Positions 42,660-51,219 of a stretch of 64,000 nt of DNA are shown here, in pieces. Under the pieces are notes generated by a model. It ran no database searches. It worked only from the letters and a program-made list of their open reading frames with translations, and was not told where the DNA came from. Position 1 is the first letter of the stretch. Every line of letters starts with the position of its first letter. Origin of the DNA: Ga0077560 sp046330435 (GTDB lineage Bacteria; Actinomycetota; Thermoleophilia; Miltoncostaeales; Miltoncostaeaceae). Position numbers and translations under genes: made by a program. Where the stretch lies: NCBI GenBank assembly GCA_046330435.1, contig JAXLST010000022.1, positions 1 through 64,000 of the forward strand, in the 5' to 3' direction.

Positions 42660-44966
42660 GTGCCCAGGCTCCAACGACCTCCCTCGCCCTCCGGGGATCC
42701 CGGCGCGTCCGGGCTCGCGCGCGTCCGGCGCCTCCAGCTCGCGCAGTTCGCCGTCCTCGTGCTGATGGCGGCGGTGGTCGCCGGCCTGGTGCTCACCTCC
42801 GGCCGCACCCTGCTGCACGCCACGGCGAAGCAGCGGGACGCGGAGACCTTCCTGCGGGACCTCAGCGCACTGCGCGACGACGGCCGGATGCTCCAGGTGC
42901 GGTTCTGGGAGGAGCAGGCGAGCGGGGGCATGTCGGTGCGGCCGGAGCTGCTGCGGGACATCCGGGCCCTCGGCGACCGGGCGCGGGCGCTGGCGGAGCG
43001 CCAGCGGGAGCGGATGCCCTCCGACCCGCGCATCGAGGAGGCCACCCTGCGCGTGCTCGCGCTGTACCGGCTCATCGAGGCCGGCGCCGGCGCCATCGCC
43101 GTGAGCGACGACCCGGGCAGGCAGGCGAACCTCATCGCCATGGCGCCGGGGCTGACCTCACGGGTCTCGGAGGAGCACAACCGGTGGGTCGAGCTGCGCC
43201 GTGCGGCGGCCGAGGGCGCCACCCGCGACCTGGACGGGACGATCCGGTCCCTCACGGTCCGCGCCGTGGTGGTGGTCGGCGTGCTGAGCGCCGCCGGAAT
43301 GCTGCTGTGGCTCCTGCTCGCGCGGGCGCGGAACCGCGTGCTGGCGCACGTCGAGGGGGCGGCGCGCGAGCAGTCCGCCCTGCGGGCGGTCGCCGAGACC
43401 GTCGCCTCCGAGGCGCCGCACGAGGAGGTGTTCGGGGCCCTGGCCGGCGAGGTCCTCTCCCTCACCGGGGGCGACGCGGCATGGGTGATCCGCGTTCACG
43501 ACGACGGCGCCGCGGAGGCCATGGGCGCGGAACTCGGCGGCGACCCGGACCTGAGCCGGCTGGCGGTGGGCGTGCCGGCGGCCGTGGCGCCCGGCGGGCT
43601 GCTCGCCCGCGTCCTGGACTCCGGGTCCCCCGTGCGCATGACCCGCGGCCTGGCCCTGCCCGACCCCGCGGAGGGCGTGTTCCGGCGCACCGGGATGCGC
43701 GCCGGGATCGCCGCCCCCATCCGCGTCTCGGGGCGCACCTGGGGCGCGGTGGTGGTCGTCGCACGCGAGCCGGACCGCCTGGCGGAGGGCATCGAGGACC
43801 GCCTGGAGCCGTTCGCCCGGCGGCGGCTGGCCGAGCGGGCCGCCACGGACTCGCTCACCGGCCTGCCCAACCACGGGGCGTTCCACGCGCGGCTCCGGGA
43901 GGAGGCGGCCCTGGCGCTGCGGGACGGCCGGCCGCTGGCGCTGGCGGTGCTCGACCTGGACCACTTCAAGGAGGTCAACGACGCCCACGGCCACCAGGCC
44001 GGGGACCGGGTGCTGGCGGAGGTCGCCGCGCGCCTGCGGGCCGCGGCCCGGGACGGCGAGCTGGTCGCCCGCATCGGCGGTTAGGAATTCGGGTGGATCA
44101 TGCCGGGGACGGGCGCCGGCGGGGCCGTCCGCGCCGCCGAGCGCGCCCGCGCATCGGTGGGCGCACTGCCGCTGGCGGAGGGCATCGTGCTGTCGGCCTC
44201 CGCGGGGGTGTGCGACCTGGACCTGGCGGGCACCCCCGGCGAGCTGTTCCGCATGGCCGACGCGGCCCTGCTGGCCGCCAAGGCCCAGGGCCGCGACATG
44301 ACCGTGCGTCATGCGCCCGGCGCCGACCGGGACGGGGTGCCGCGGGCCGAGCGCGCCCGGACCCTGGCGGCCCTGCGCGCGCTGGCCCGCGCCGTCGACG
44401 CCCGTGACCCCGCCACCCAGCGGCACTCCGAGCGCGTCGCCGACCTCACGCACCGCATCGCCGTGGCCGCCGGCTGGAGCGGCGACCGCGCCCTGGCGCT
44501 GCGGGAGGCCGCCCTGGTGCACGACGTCGGCAAGATCGGGATCCCCGACGCGATCCTGCTCAAGCCGGCGGCGCTCACCCCGGCGGAGTTCGCGCGCGTC
44601 ACCGCCCACGCGGACCTGGGCGCCACGATCGTGCACGAGGTGCTCACCGAGGAGCAGGTGGGCTGGGTCCGCCACCACCACGAGCGGGTCGACGGGCGCG
44701 GGTACCCGGCGGGCCTCGCGGCCGACGGCATCCCCGAGGGCGCGCGCATCCTCGCCGCCGCGGACGCCTGGGACGCCATGACGACCGACCGCCCGTACCG
44801 GTCCGCGCGCACCCCCGGGGAGGCCCTCGCCGAGTGCGCCCGCGTGTCGGGGAGCCAGCTCGACCCCGCCGCCGTCGCCGCGCTGGCGAGGGTGGTCACC
44901 GACCACGCCGGTGCGGATGACCCCGGCTCCCGGGCGGCGGCCACGGCGGTCGCGGAGCCGTACTAA
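42660..44966 (+). pseudogene. Second GAF-GGDEF-HD-GYP gene, interrupted by TAG in the GGDEF signature
   Basis: A tandem copy of the preceding gene with the same layout: two membrane helices, sensor region, GAF-like, GGDEF and HD-GYP (ALVHDVGKIGIPD, RHHHERVDGRGYPAGL). Start is GTG 42660, 43 bases after the TACCCT box at 42605. An in-frame TAG at 44082-44084 falls where the copy has Glu in GGEEF, giving IGG-stop-EFGWIMPG. The frame is otherwise intact to 44966, and an ATG at 44100 could restart the HD-GYP half. Compared with its neighbour it also lacks about 12 residues (LAGLAIGNAEAR) in the helix before GGDEF. Options are a decaying gene, two working halves, or a sequence error. Confidence 0.68.
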
Positions 44967-44969
44967 CCT
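44964..44969 (+). promoter_or_regulatory. -10 box, probable leaderless promoter
   Basis: TAACCT, whose first bases form the stop of the preceding gene, ends six bases before the ATG at 44976. Confidence 0.4.
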
Positions 44970-44975
44970 GACGGG

Positions 44976-45311
44976 ATGACCGAGATCTCCGAGCTCCGGC
45001 GGCTCAACGCCGTTCACTGGGTGCGCCTCCCGCAGGGCGCCGAGGCCCCCTTCGCCGTGTACGTCAACGGCTCGCCCCGCGAGGAGGGCGAGGGCTTCCA
45101 CGTCGAGGGCGACCGCATCCGCTTCACCCCGCCCCTGCACGCCCGGCCCAAGCTGGGGTTCGGCCGCTCCGTGATGCTCTCGCTGGGCATCGGGGTCTAC
45201 GGCGACCTGAAGGGCGACACGCTGGACATCACGTTCCACCGCGGCGGGCGGATGGAGTCCCGCGCGGAGGTCAGGCTGGTGCCGACCCCGCAGGAGGACG
45301 CACCGAGCTGA
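44976..45311 (+). CDS. Small beta-rich protein, unknown function
   Basis: A 111-residue protein: MTEISELRRLNAVHWVRLPQ, then FAVYVNGSPREEGEGFHVEG, DRIRFTPPLHARPKLGFGRS and GDTLDITFHRGGRMESRAEV. It is mostly beta strands and has no membrane helix or signal peptide. No family is recognised. It ends 41 bases inside the convergent epimerase gene. Confidence 0.6.
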   Translation: MTEISELRRLNAVHWVRLPQGAEAPFAVYVNGSPREEGEGFHVEGDRIRFTPPLHARPKLGFGRSVMLSLGIGVYGDLKGDTLDITFHRGGRMESRAEVRLVPTPQEDAPS

Positions 45312-46168
45312 CCAGGTCCCGGCGCCAGTCGCGCGCCGGGCGCCACCCCGCGGCCGCCAAGCGGCCGGGCACCAGCTGCACGGATGTCCGCACCGCCTCG
45401 GCGAGCGGACCGCCGAAGCTCAGGGACGCCAGCCGCGGCGGGATGTGGTCGGGGCGCAGCGCGCCGAGCTCCGCGCAGATGGCGTGCACCAGCTCCTTCT
45501 GGGTGGGCACGTCCTCCTCCGCGGCGGCGTGGGCGCCCGCCGGCAGCTCCAGGGCGGCGCGCATCGCCGCCGCGGCGTCATCCGCGGAGATGAGCGGCAT
45601 GCGGTTCGCGCCGTCCCCGATGATCCGGTAGCGGGAGCCCATGAGGCCGCGCACCACGGCGGAGAGCATCCCGGTGGGGCCGTAGACCCACCCCAGGCGG
45701 ACGATCCGCGTCCCGGGGCCGCGCAGCGCATCCTCGGCGGCGGCGGCCGGACGGGCCAGTGCGGCCGGCCGCAGGGGGTCGTCCTCCCCCACGTGGTCGC
45801 CGGGGCGGTCCCCGTGCACCAGCGCGGACGAGGCGAGCACCACGGGCCGGTCGCCCGGCGGCCTCGGCGATCGCGCGCGCCGCCGCGGCGGCCTGCGAGG
45901 CGGCCCGGCGCACCGAGGCACCGCGCACCGGCGGGGAGAAGCGCGGCAGCCCGGCGTGCCACACCACGTCGGCCTCGGCGATGCGGGCGGTCCAGGCGCC
46001 GGGCTCGGCCAGGTCGCCCACCACCACCTCGGCGCCCAGTGCCGCGAGCGCCGGGCCGTCCGCCACGTTCCGCACGACGGCGAGCACGGTGTCGCCGCCG
46101 GCGAGCAGGTCGCGCAGGAGCCGGCCGCCGACGAGGCCGGTGGCACCGGTGAGGAGATGGACCGCCAT
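45271..46168 (-). CDS. NAD-dependent epimerase/dehydratase (apparent frameshift)
   Basis: The N-terminal frame starts at ATG 46168 with the NAD motif VHLLTGATGLVGGRLLRDLL, then VVVGDLAEPGAWTARIAEAD and VWHAGLPRFSPPVRGASVRR. After AIAEAAG similarity goes on in another frame: RPVVLASSALVHGDRPGDHV, RIVRLGWVYGPTGMLSAVVR, ISADDAAAAMRAALELP and a C-terminal helical part. The frames join as AAGDRPVVLASS if one base is dropped from the CCC run at 45854-45856. The usual YxxxK catalytic pair is not obvious, as in several extended-SDR sugar-nucleotide or NmrA-like proteins. A TAGCCT box lies nine bases before the ATG. Confidence 0.78.
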
Positions 46169-46177
46169 GGCGGCGGA

Positions 46178-46183
46178 AGGCTA
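46178..46183 (-). promoter_or_regulatory. -10 box, possible leaderless promoter of epimerase gene
   Basis: TAGCCT on the minus strand lies nine bases before the ATG at 46168 and overlaps the stop codon of the HTH gene. Confidence 0.35.
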
Positions 46184-46543
46184 CCCGGAGCGGGGCGCGT
46201 CGGCGTCCAGGGCCTTCCAGGCCCGGGCCAGGCGCCCGCCGGCGATCTGCCGCGACAGCCACAGCTCGGCCGCCGGCACCTCGCGCAGGGCCTCGACGAG
46301 CCGGCGTTCGCGCCATTCCCGGAAGTAGGCGGGGTCGACGTCGAGGCCGGCGGCGATGCGCCGCAGCAGGTCGTCGCCGGGCGGCTTGCGCTTGCCGGTC
46401 GCGTGGTCGTGGAGGTTGCCCACGGGGACCAGGCAGCGGGACTCCAGATCGCGGAAGCTCATGCCGCGGAACGCCAGCGCGGCGCGCAGCGCATCCCCGA
46501 ACGGCTCCGTCGACCATGGCGGCTGCTGTTGCGGCACCGTCAC
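46181..46543 (-). CDS. XRE-type helix-turn-helix protein
   Basis: A 118-120 residue protein with an HTH of the Cro/C1 type: FGDALRAALAFRGMSFRDLE, SRCLVPVGNLHDHATGKRKP, GDDLLRRIAAGLDVDPAYFR. A C-terminal helical part (RLVEALREVPAAELWLSRQI) may bind ligand or form dimers. GTG 46543 gives 120 residues. A GTG at 46537 lies six bases after the TATCCT box at 46544-46549 and is the more likely leaderless start. It is divergent from the zinc-ribbon gene. Confidence 0.72.
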   Translation of the reverse strand: MTVPQQQPPWSTEPFGDALRAALAFRGMSFRDLESRCLVPVGNLHDHATGKRKPPGDDLLRRIAAGLDVDPAYFREWRERRLVEALREVPAAELWLSRQIAGGRLARAWKALDADAPRSG

Positions 46544-46549
46544 AGGATA
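46544..46549 (-). promoter_or_regulatory. -10 box, probable leaderless promoter of HTH gene
   Basis: TATCCT on the minus strand abuts the GTG at 46543 and lies six bases before the GTG at 46537, which is why the second GTG is favoured. Confidence 0.45.
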
Positions 46550-46593
46550 CGAATCCCGGACCGCGGACGGGGGATGACGGCCGCGATCATCGA

Positions 46594-46599
46594 TAGCAT
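46594..46599 (+). promoter_or_regulatory. -10 box, probable leaderless promoter of zinc-ribbon gene
   Basis: TAGCAT lies nine bases before the TTG start at 46609, in the divergent gap with the HTH gene. Confidence 0.45.
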
Positions 46600-46608
46600 C
46601 GGCCGAAC

Positions 46609-47298
46609 TTGACCGAACCGAAGGACACAGCCGCGACGCCCCAGGGCGAGTCCGCCGAGCCGCCCGAGGCTCCGCCGGACGAGACCGCCGGGACGCCCGA
46701 GGCGCAGCCGGGGGACGCGCCGGAGACGGCGGCGGACCCGGAGGCCGCCGGCGAGCAGCCCAGGCGCCGGTCGCTGCGCCTGCGGCGGCGGGAGGCCGGG
46801 CCGGGCGAGGACCCGCAGGAGACGGGCGTGATCGAGCGCCCGCCCGATCCCGACCAGCGCACCGGCGCCATCGCCGTGCCGGCGCCCGCCGGGGGCGGCG
46901 CCCGCCTGCGCCGCGAGCGCCGCGAGCTCATGGCCAAGCGCGAGGAGATGCTCTTCCACCTGGGCGGGCTCACGTTCGAGCTGTTCCGTGCCGGCCGCCT
47001 GGGCGAGGCCGTCGCCCGGCACCGCGCCGGGATGATCGCCGAGGTCGATGACGCCGTCCGGTTCATCGACGCGCAGCTGGAGGAGATCCAGCGGCAGAAG
47101 GGCCGTCCCGCCGGCGTCGCCGCCGGGGGCCCGGCCGAGGCCGGGGCCTGCCTGGTGTGCCGCGCGCCGTTCTACGCCGAGGCCCGGTTCTGCATGCAGT
47201 GCGGGGCGCGCTTCGCGCCGCCCCCGCCGGAGCTGCTCACCCCGGGCGGCACGCAGGTGATCCCGGTGCCGCCCCAGGCCGCGGAGGGTGCGGGATGA
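46609..47298 (+). CDS. Acidic protein with C-terminal zinc ribbon
   Basis: A 229-residue protein starting at TTG 46609. The first 100 residues are low-complexity Pro/Glu/Ala/Asp with a basic patch. A helical middle follows (RRERRELMAKREEMLFHLGG, HRAGMIAEVDDAVRFIDAQL), then a zinc ribbon CLVCRAPFYAEARFCMQCG near residues 183-201 and a Pro-rich tail. It overlaps the next gene as ATGA. Two zinc-ribbon proteins encoded side by side, one with membrane anchor and SPOR domain, suggest they work together at the envelope. Confidence 0.68.
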   Translation: MTEPKDTAATPQGESAEPPEAPPDETAGTPEAQPGDAPETAADPEAAGEQPRRRSLRLRRREAGPGEDPQETGVIERPPDPDQRTGAIAVPAPAGGGARLRRERRELMAKREEMLFHLGGLTFELFRAGRLGEAVARHRAGMIAEVDDAVRFIDAQLEEIQRQKGRPAGVAAGGPAEAGACLVCRAPFYAEARFCMQCGARFAPPPPELLTPGGTQVIPVPPQAAEGAG

Positions 47299-48155
47299 CC
47301 GGTCCCGGCGAACCGGCCGGCGCGCCGCAGGAGCCGGAGACCCCGAACGCCGCGGCCCCGGAGGAGGAGTCCGGGCCGCCGCGCTGCCGCGAGTGCGACG
47401 CCGTCCTGGACGATCATCAGACCTATTGCCTGGAGTGCGGCGCCCCCACCCCCCTCGCCCCCAGCCTGCGGCGGCGCGGCGGCATGGGTGCCCTGGCGGC
47501 CGGCCTGGCGGTGCTCGGCGTGGGCGCGGGTTTCCTGGGCTATGCCGTCGCGTCCGACGACGGCGGGAGCGGCCGGCCGGCGACGGTGCTGACGGCCCCG
47601 CCCCCGGTCACCACGCCGTCGACGATCGACACCACCGGCATCGGGACGGGTCCGCTGCCCCCGGACACGTCGGCCACCACCCCCACCTCCCCCGACGTCG
47701 GCACGGGCACCGGGTTCGTCACCACCACCTCGGGCTCCACGGCGCCCGGCACGCCGCTCCCGGGTACCTCGACCGGCACGACCGACACCGGCGGGGGCCT
47801 CCCGGCGGACACCACCGGATCGCTCCCGGGCACCACGACCGACGCCACCACGTCGGCCGCCGAGCCGCCGGACACCGGGGAGCCGTCGTCGGACTGGCCC
47901 GTGGGCACCTCCGCGTGGACCGCCGTCGTCGCCTCGGCGGAGGACCCCGACGCGGCGCGCCAGCAGCGCAGCAGGGCCCGGGCGGCGGGCTTCGGCGGGG
48001 CCGGGATCCTGATCTCGGACGACCACCCCAACCTCTCGCCGGGCCTGTACGTGGTCTACATCGGCGTGTTCAGCGACCGGGGCCGCGCGGTGTCGATGGC
48101 CGACCGCGCCCGGGCGACGTTCCGCGGCGCGTACGCCCGCTACGTGGAGTCCTAG
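47295..48155 (+). CDS. Zinc-ribbon, single-helix membrane protein with SPOR-like domain
   Basis: A 286-residue protein. The N-terminus holds a zinc ribbon (CRECDAVLDDHQTYCLECG, about residues 31-49), then one membrane helix (GALAAGLAVLGVGAGFLGYA, about 66-85), a long Thr/Pro/Gly/Ser-rich linker outside the membrane, and a C-terminal SPOR-like domain (WTAVVASAEDPDAARQQRSR, GLYVVYIGVFSDRGRAVSMA). SPOR domains bind denuded glycan strands of peptidoglycan at division sites. It thus spans cytoplasm to cell wall. Its stop overlaps the convergent gene. Confidence 0.75.
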   Translation: MTGPGEPAGAPQEPETPNAAAPEEESGPPRCRECDAVLDDHQTYCLECGAPTPLAPSLRRRGGMGALAAGLAVLGVGAGFLGYAVASDDGGSGRPATVLTAPPPVTTPSTIDTTGIGTGPLPPDTSATTPTSPDVGTGTGFVTTTSGSTAPGTPLPGTSTGTTDTGGGLPADTTGSLPGTTTDATTSAAEPPDTGEPSSDWPVGTSAWTAVVASAEDPDAARQQRSRARAAGFGGAGILISDDHPNLSPGLYVVYIGVFSDRGRAVSMADRARATFRGAYARYVES

Positions 48156-49237
48156 CGGGGCAGCGGGACGCGGCCGCCGACGCGGGTGCGGTCGCCGGCC
48201 ACGACCAGGACCGGCCGGGCGCCGCGCACCGCGCGGCCGCGCAGCGTGAAGCGCCCGTCCGCGCCGGCCCGCCGCGATGCGGACGCGCCGGTGACCCCGG
48301 CCAGGCGCACCGGCAGACGGGCGCCGGCGGGCCCCAGGGTGCCCCGCACGACCAGCAGCCGCCCGCGGCGGCGCACGGTGACGCCCGAGGCGCGCACGGC
48401 GACCACGTAGCGGCCGATGTCCCGCAGGACCAGGGCGCCGTCGCCGGGGTCGGCGTCCACGGTGAGCCGCACGGCTCCCCCGGCCGGGACGGGCACGGTC
48501 ACGTCGCGGCCCGCCCCGCCGGCCGCGACGACGTTCACCCGGCCGGCTCCCGCCGACAGGCGCAGCGTCCCGGTGCCCGCGACCCGCACCAGCAGGCGCC
48601 GCGTGCGCGGCGGCGGCGCCGCGACGGGCGACCGGAAGGCGGCCGGGTCGCCCCGCACGGTGAGGGCCGCCGGCGGCCCGGGGTCCACCAGCGCGGCGCC
48701 GGCCGTGAACTCCCAGCCCGGCAGCGGGGCCGAGAACGGGCCGACGGCCGCGACGTCCACCAGGCCCCCCAGGGTCGCCGAGGGGTCGAGCACCAGCCGC
48801 ACGCGCCGCCCCGCGACCGCCGCGACCGGCACGGCCCGCACGGTGCCCCGGGCGTCCGCGTCGACGGTCCCGAGCGGCACGGCGGCTCCGCCGCCGGCGG
48901 GCTCGGCGGACACCCCCACGGCGGCGCCGGAGCCCGACCGCACGCGCAGGAGCAGCGCCTGCGCCCCCGCCGGCACCTCCACCTCGGCGGACCGCAGGGT
49001 GGCGTTGGCCGAGAGCCGCAGGGCCGGCGTGCCGTCCGGCAGGGACACCGGCACGGGCGCGACCGGCCCGGTGGCGCTCCAGGCGGTCCCGCCGGCGAGC
49101 ACGGGCCCGGGGGCGCCCGGCAGCTCGGCGGGGGCGGCGAGGTCCGCGCCGGGCAGGCCGGGCGGGACCACCGCCGGGAGCGCGGCGGCGGGGGCGGCGA
49201 GGAGGGCGGCCGCGATGATGACGAGGGGCGTGTGCAG
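48152..49237 (-). CDS. Secreted beta-rich protein, probable CTG start
   Basis: An exported protein of about 361 residues with repeated beta domains and no recognised family. The mature part holds strands such as AEVEVPAGAQALLLRVRSGS, PGWEFTAGAALVDPGPPAAL, GRYVVAVRASGVTVRRRGR and ends RVGGRVPLPR. The first GTG at 49171 would leave no signal peptide. The same frame upstream reads HTPLVIIAAALLAAPAAALP, a good signal peptide, but has only a CTG (49235-49237) as possible start; no ATG, GTG or TTG exists in that frame before it runs into the divergent hyuA gene. Confidence 0.6.
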   Translation of the reverse strand: MHTPLVIIAAALLAAPAAALPAVVPPGLPGADLAAPAELPGAPGPVLAGGTAWSATGPVAPVPVSLPDGTPALRLSANATLRSAEVEVPAGAQALLLRVRSGSGAAVGVSAEPAGGGAAVPLGTVDADARGTVRAVPVAAVAGRRVRLVLDPSATLGGLVDVAAVGPFSAPLPGWEFTAGAALVDPGPPAALTVRGDPAAFRSPVAAPPPRTRRLLVRVAGTGTLRLSAGAGRVNVVAAGGAGRDVTVPVPAGGAVRLTVDADPGDGALVLRDIGRYVVAVRASGVTVRRRGRLLVVRGTLGPAGARLPVRLAGVTGASASRRAGADGRFTLRGRAVRGARPVLVVAGDRTRVGGRVPLPR

Positions 49238-49258
49238 GCTGCGGGCCGGGGCGGTGGA

Positions 49259-49264
49259 TAGTGT
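49259..49264 (+). promoter_or_regulatory. -10 box, probable leaderless promoter of hydantoinase operon
   Basis: TAGTGT lies eight bases before ATG 49273. It overlaps the alternative GTG at 49261, which speaks against that codon as the start. Confidence 0.45.
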
Positions 49265-49272
49265 GCCCGGCG

Positions 49273-51219
49273 ATGATAGGCGCGGCGACGGCAGGGCGGC
49301 GGCGGGGCGTGGTCGGCGTCGACGTCGGCGGCACCTTCACCGACGCGGCGCTGGTCGTGGACGGCCGGCTGTTCACGGCCAAGGTCCCCACGCGCCCGGA
49401 CGACCAGAGCGCGGGCGTGGTGGACGCCGTCGCCCGCGTGCTCGCGTCGGCCGGCATGGCCGCGGACGGGCTCGGCCGGTTCGCCCACGGGATGACGGTG
49501 GGCACGAACGCCCTGCTGGAGGACCGGCTGGCGCCCGCGGCGATGGTCGCCACGGAGGGGTTCGGCGACCTGCTGGAGCTGCGGCGCCAGGACCGGGCCC
49601 ACCTCTACCGCCTGGAGGCCCACCATCCCCCGCCGGTGATCCCGCACGAGCGCGTCGCGGAGGTGCGGGAGCGCTGCGGCCCGGAGGGCGTGGTGGTGCC
49701 GCTGGACGCCGCCTCCCTGGAGGCCGCCGTCGCGCGGGTGGCGGCGATGGACGTGCGTGCCGTGGCCGTGTGCCTGCTGTTCTCGTTCGCGCATCCCGAG
49801 CACGAGCGGGCCGTGGGCGAGGCCCTGCGCGCCGCGCTGCCCGGCGTGCACGTGAGCTGCTCCAGCGACGTGCTCCCCGAGATCCGGGAGTACGAGCGGG
49901 CGTCGACGACGGCGGTGGACGCGGCCCTCACCCCCGTGCTGCGCGGCTACCTGCACCGGCTGGGGGTGCGCGCCGCCGAGGCCGGCCTGCCCGAGCCGGA
50001 GATCATGCAGAGCAGCGGCGGCCTCATCGACCTGGGGGGCGCCGCCGACCACGCCAGCCGCACCGTGCTGAGCGGCCCGGCGGGCGGGGCGATGGGCGCC
50101 GCCGGCATCGCGGCGTCCGCCGGGATCCCGCTGGCCCTCACGTTCGACATGGGCGGGACGTCCTGCGACGTCGCGCTCATCCGCGACGGCGCACCGGGGC
50201 GCACCGGGGGCACGGTCATCAACGGCCGCCCGCTCCACCTGCCGATGCTCGACGTGGAGACCGTCTCGGCCGGCGGCGGCAGCATCGCCTGGGCGGACAG
50301 CGGCGGCGCGCTGCGCGTGGGCCCGCGGTCGGCGGGGGCTCGGCCCGGGCCGGCGGCCTACGGCCTGGGCGGCACCGAGCCCACGGTCACCGACGCGAAC
50401 GTCGTGCTGGGGCGGCTGGAGGGCGCGGGCGAGCTGGGCGGCGCGATCACCCTCGACCCCGGCCGGGCCCGGGCGGCGGTGGCGGACCTCGCGGAGCGGC
50501 TGGGCCTGGACGTCCCCGCCTGCGCGCGGGGGATCATCCGCGTCGCCAACCAGGAGATGGCCCGCGCGCTGCGGCTGGTGAGCGTGGAGCGCGGCATCGA
50601 CCCGCGGGGCGGCACCGTGATCGCCTTCGGCGGCGCGGGGCCCATGCACGCATGCGAGGTGGCCGAGGAGATCGGCGCCGCCCGGGTGCTCGCGCCGGCC
50701 GCCGCCGGGGTGCTGGCGGCCCTGGGCCTCGTGACGGCCGGCGAGCGCCGCGACCGCACCCGCACCGTCCTGGTGCCGCTCGCCGACGCCGGGCGGCTCC
50801 GGGCGCCGCTGGACGAGCTGGTCGCCGCCGCCGTGGCGGAGCTGCCGGGGGCGGTGGTCACCGTGGCCGCGGACTGCCGCTACACCGGGCAGCGGCACGC
50901 CCTCACCGTCGACTGGCCCGGGGCCGGCGCGGATCCCGCGCGCCTCGCCGGGGCGTTCCACGAGGCGCACCGCCGCCGCTACGGCGACGCCGCGCCCGGG
51001 CATCCGGTGGAGGTCATCACGCTGCGGGTCGCGGCCGAACGGCCCGGTACCCCGCCCCCGCCCCCCGGACCGCCGGAGGGCGCGCCGGTGCACGGCCCGG
51101 CCGCGATCGTGATGGACGGGGCGACCTGCTGGCTGCCGGCGGGGTGGACCGCGGTGCGCGACGCCGCGGGGTCGGTGGACGCCCGCCGCGACGGGACGGA
51201 GGGCGCATGGACCCCGTGA
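49273..51219 (+). CDS. hyuA: Hydantoinase/oxoprolinase subunit A
   Basis: The 648-residue ATP-dependent subunit of a hydantoinase/oxoprolinase-type enzyme. The actin-like ATPase fold begins VVGVDVGGTFTDAALVVDGR; other motifs are GRFAHGMTVGTNALLED, EIMQSSGGLIDLGGAADHAS, LTFDMGGTSCDVALIRDG and VIAFGGAGPMHACEVAEEIG. Such enzymes open cyclic imides or lactams (5-oxoproline, hydantoins, also acetophenone-type carboxylations), with ATP. ATG 49273 is chosen because of the promoter box eight bases before it. It overlaps the B subunit gene by 13 bases. Confidence 0.9.
   Translation: MIGAATAGRRRGVVGVDVGGTFTDAALVVDGRLFTAKVPTRPDDQSAGVVDAVARVLASAGMAADGLGRFAHGMTVGTNALLEDRLAPAAMVATEGFGDLLELRRQDRAHLYRLEAHHPPPVIPHERVAEVRERCGPEGVVVPLDAASLEAAVARVAAMDVRAVAVCLLFSFAHPEHERAVGEALRAALPGVHVSCSSDVLPEIREYERASTTAVDAALTPVLRGYLHRLGVRAAEAGLPEPEIMQSSGGLIDLGGAADHASRTVLSGPAGGAMGAAGIAASAGIPLALTFDMGGTSCDVALIRDGAPGRTGGTVINGRPLHLPMLDVETVSAGGGSIAWADSGGALRVGPRSAGARPGPAAYGLGGTEPTVTDANVVLGRLEGAGELGGAITLDPGRARAAVADLAERLGLDVPACARGIIRVANQEMARALRLVSVERGIDPRGGTVIAFGGAGPMHACEVAEEIGAARVLAPAAAGVLAALGLVTAGERRDRTRTVLVPLADAGRLRAPLDELVAAAVAELPGAVVTVAADCRYTGQRHALTVDWPGAGADPARLAGAFHEAHRRRYGDAAPGHPVEVITLRVAAERPGTPPPPPGPPEGAPVHGPAAIVMDGATCWLPAGWTAVRDAAGSVDARRDGTEGAWTP

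Noticed and set aside
44082..44084. TAG read as pyrrolysine
   Set aside because: No sign of pyrrolysine genes; the copy has Glu here, and a single base change GAG to TAG explains it better.
49261..49275. GTG 49261 as the hyuA start
   Set aside because: It overlaps the TAGTGT box; ATG 49273 lies eight bases after the box and gives a normal N-terminus.
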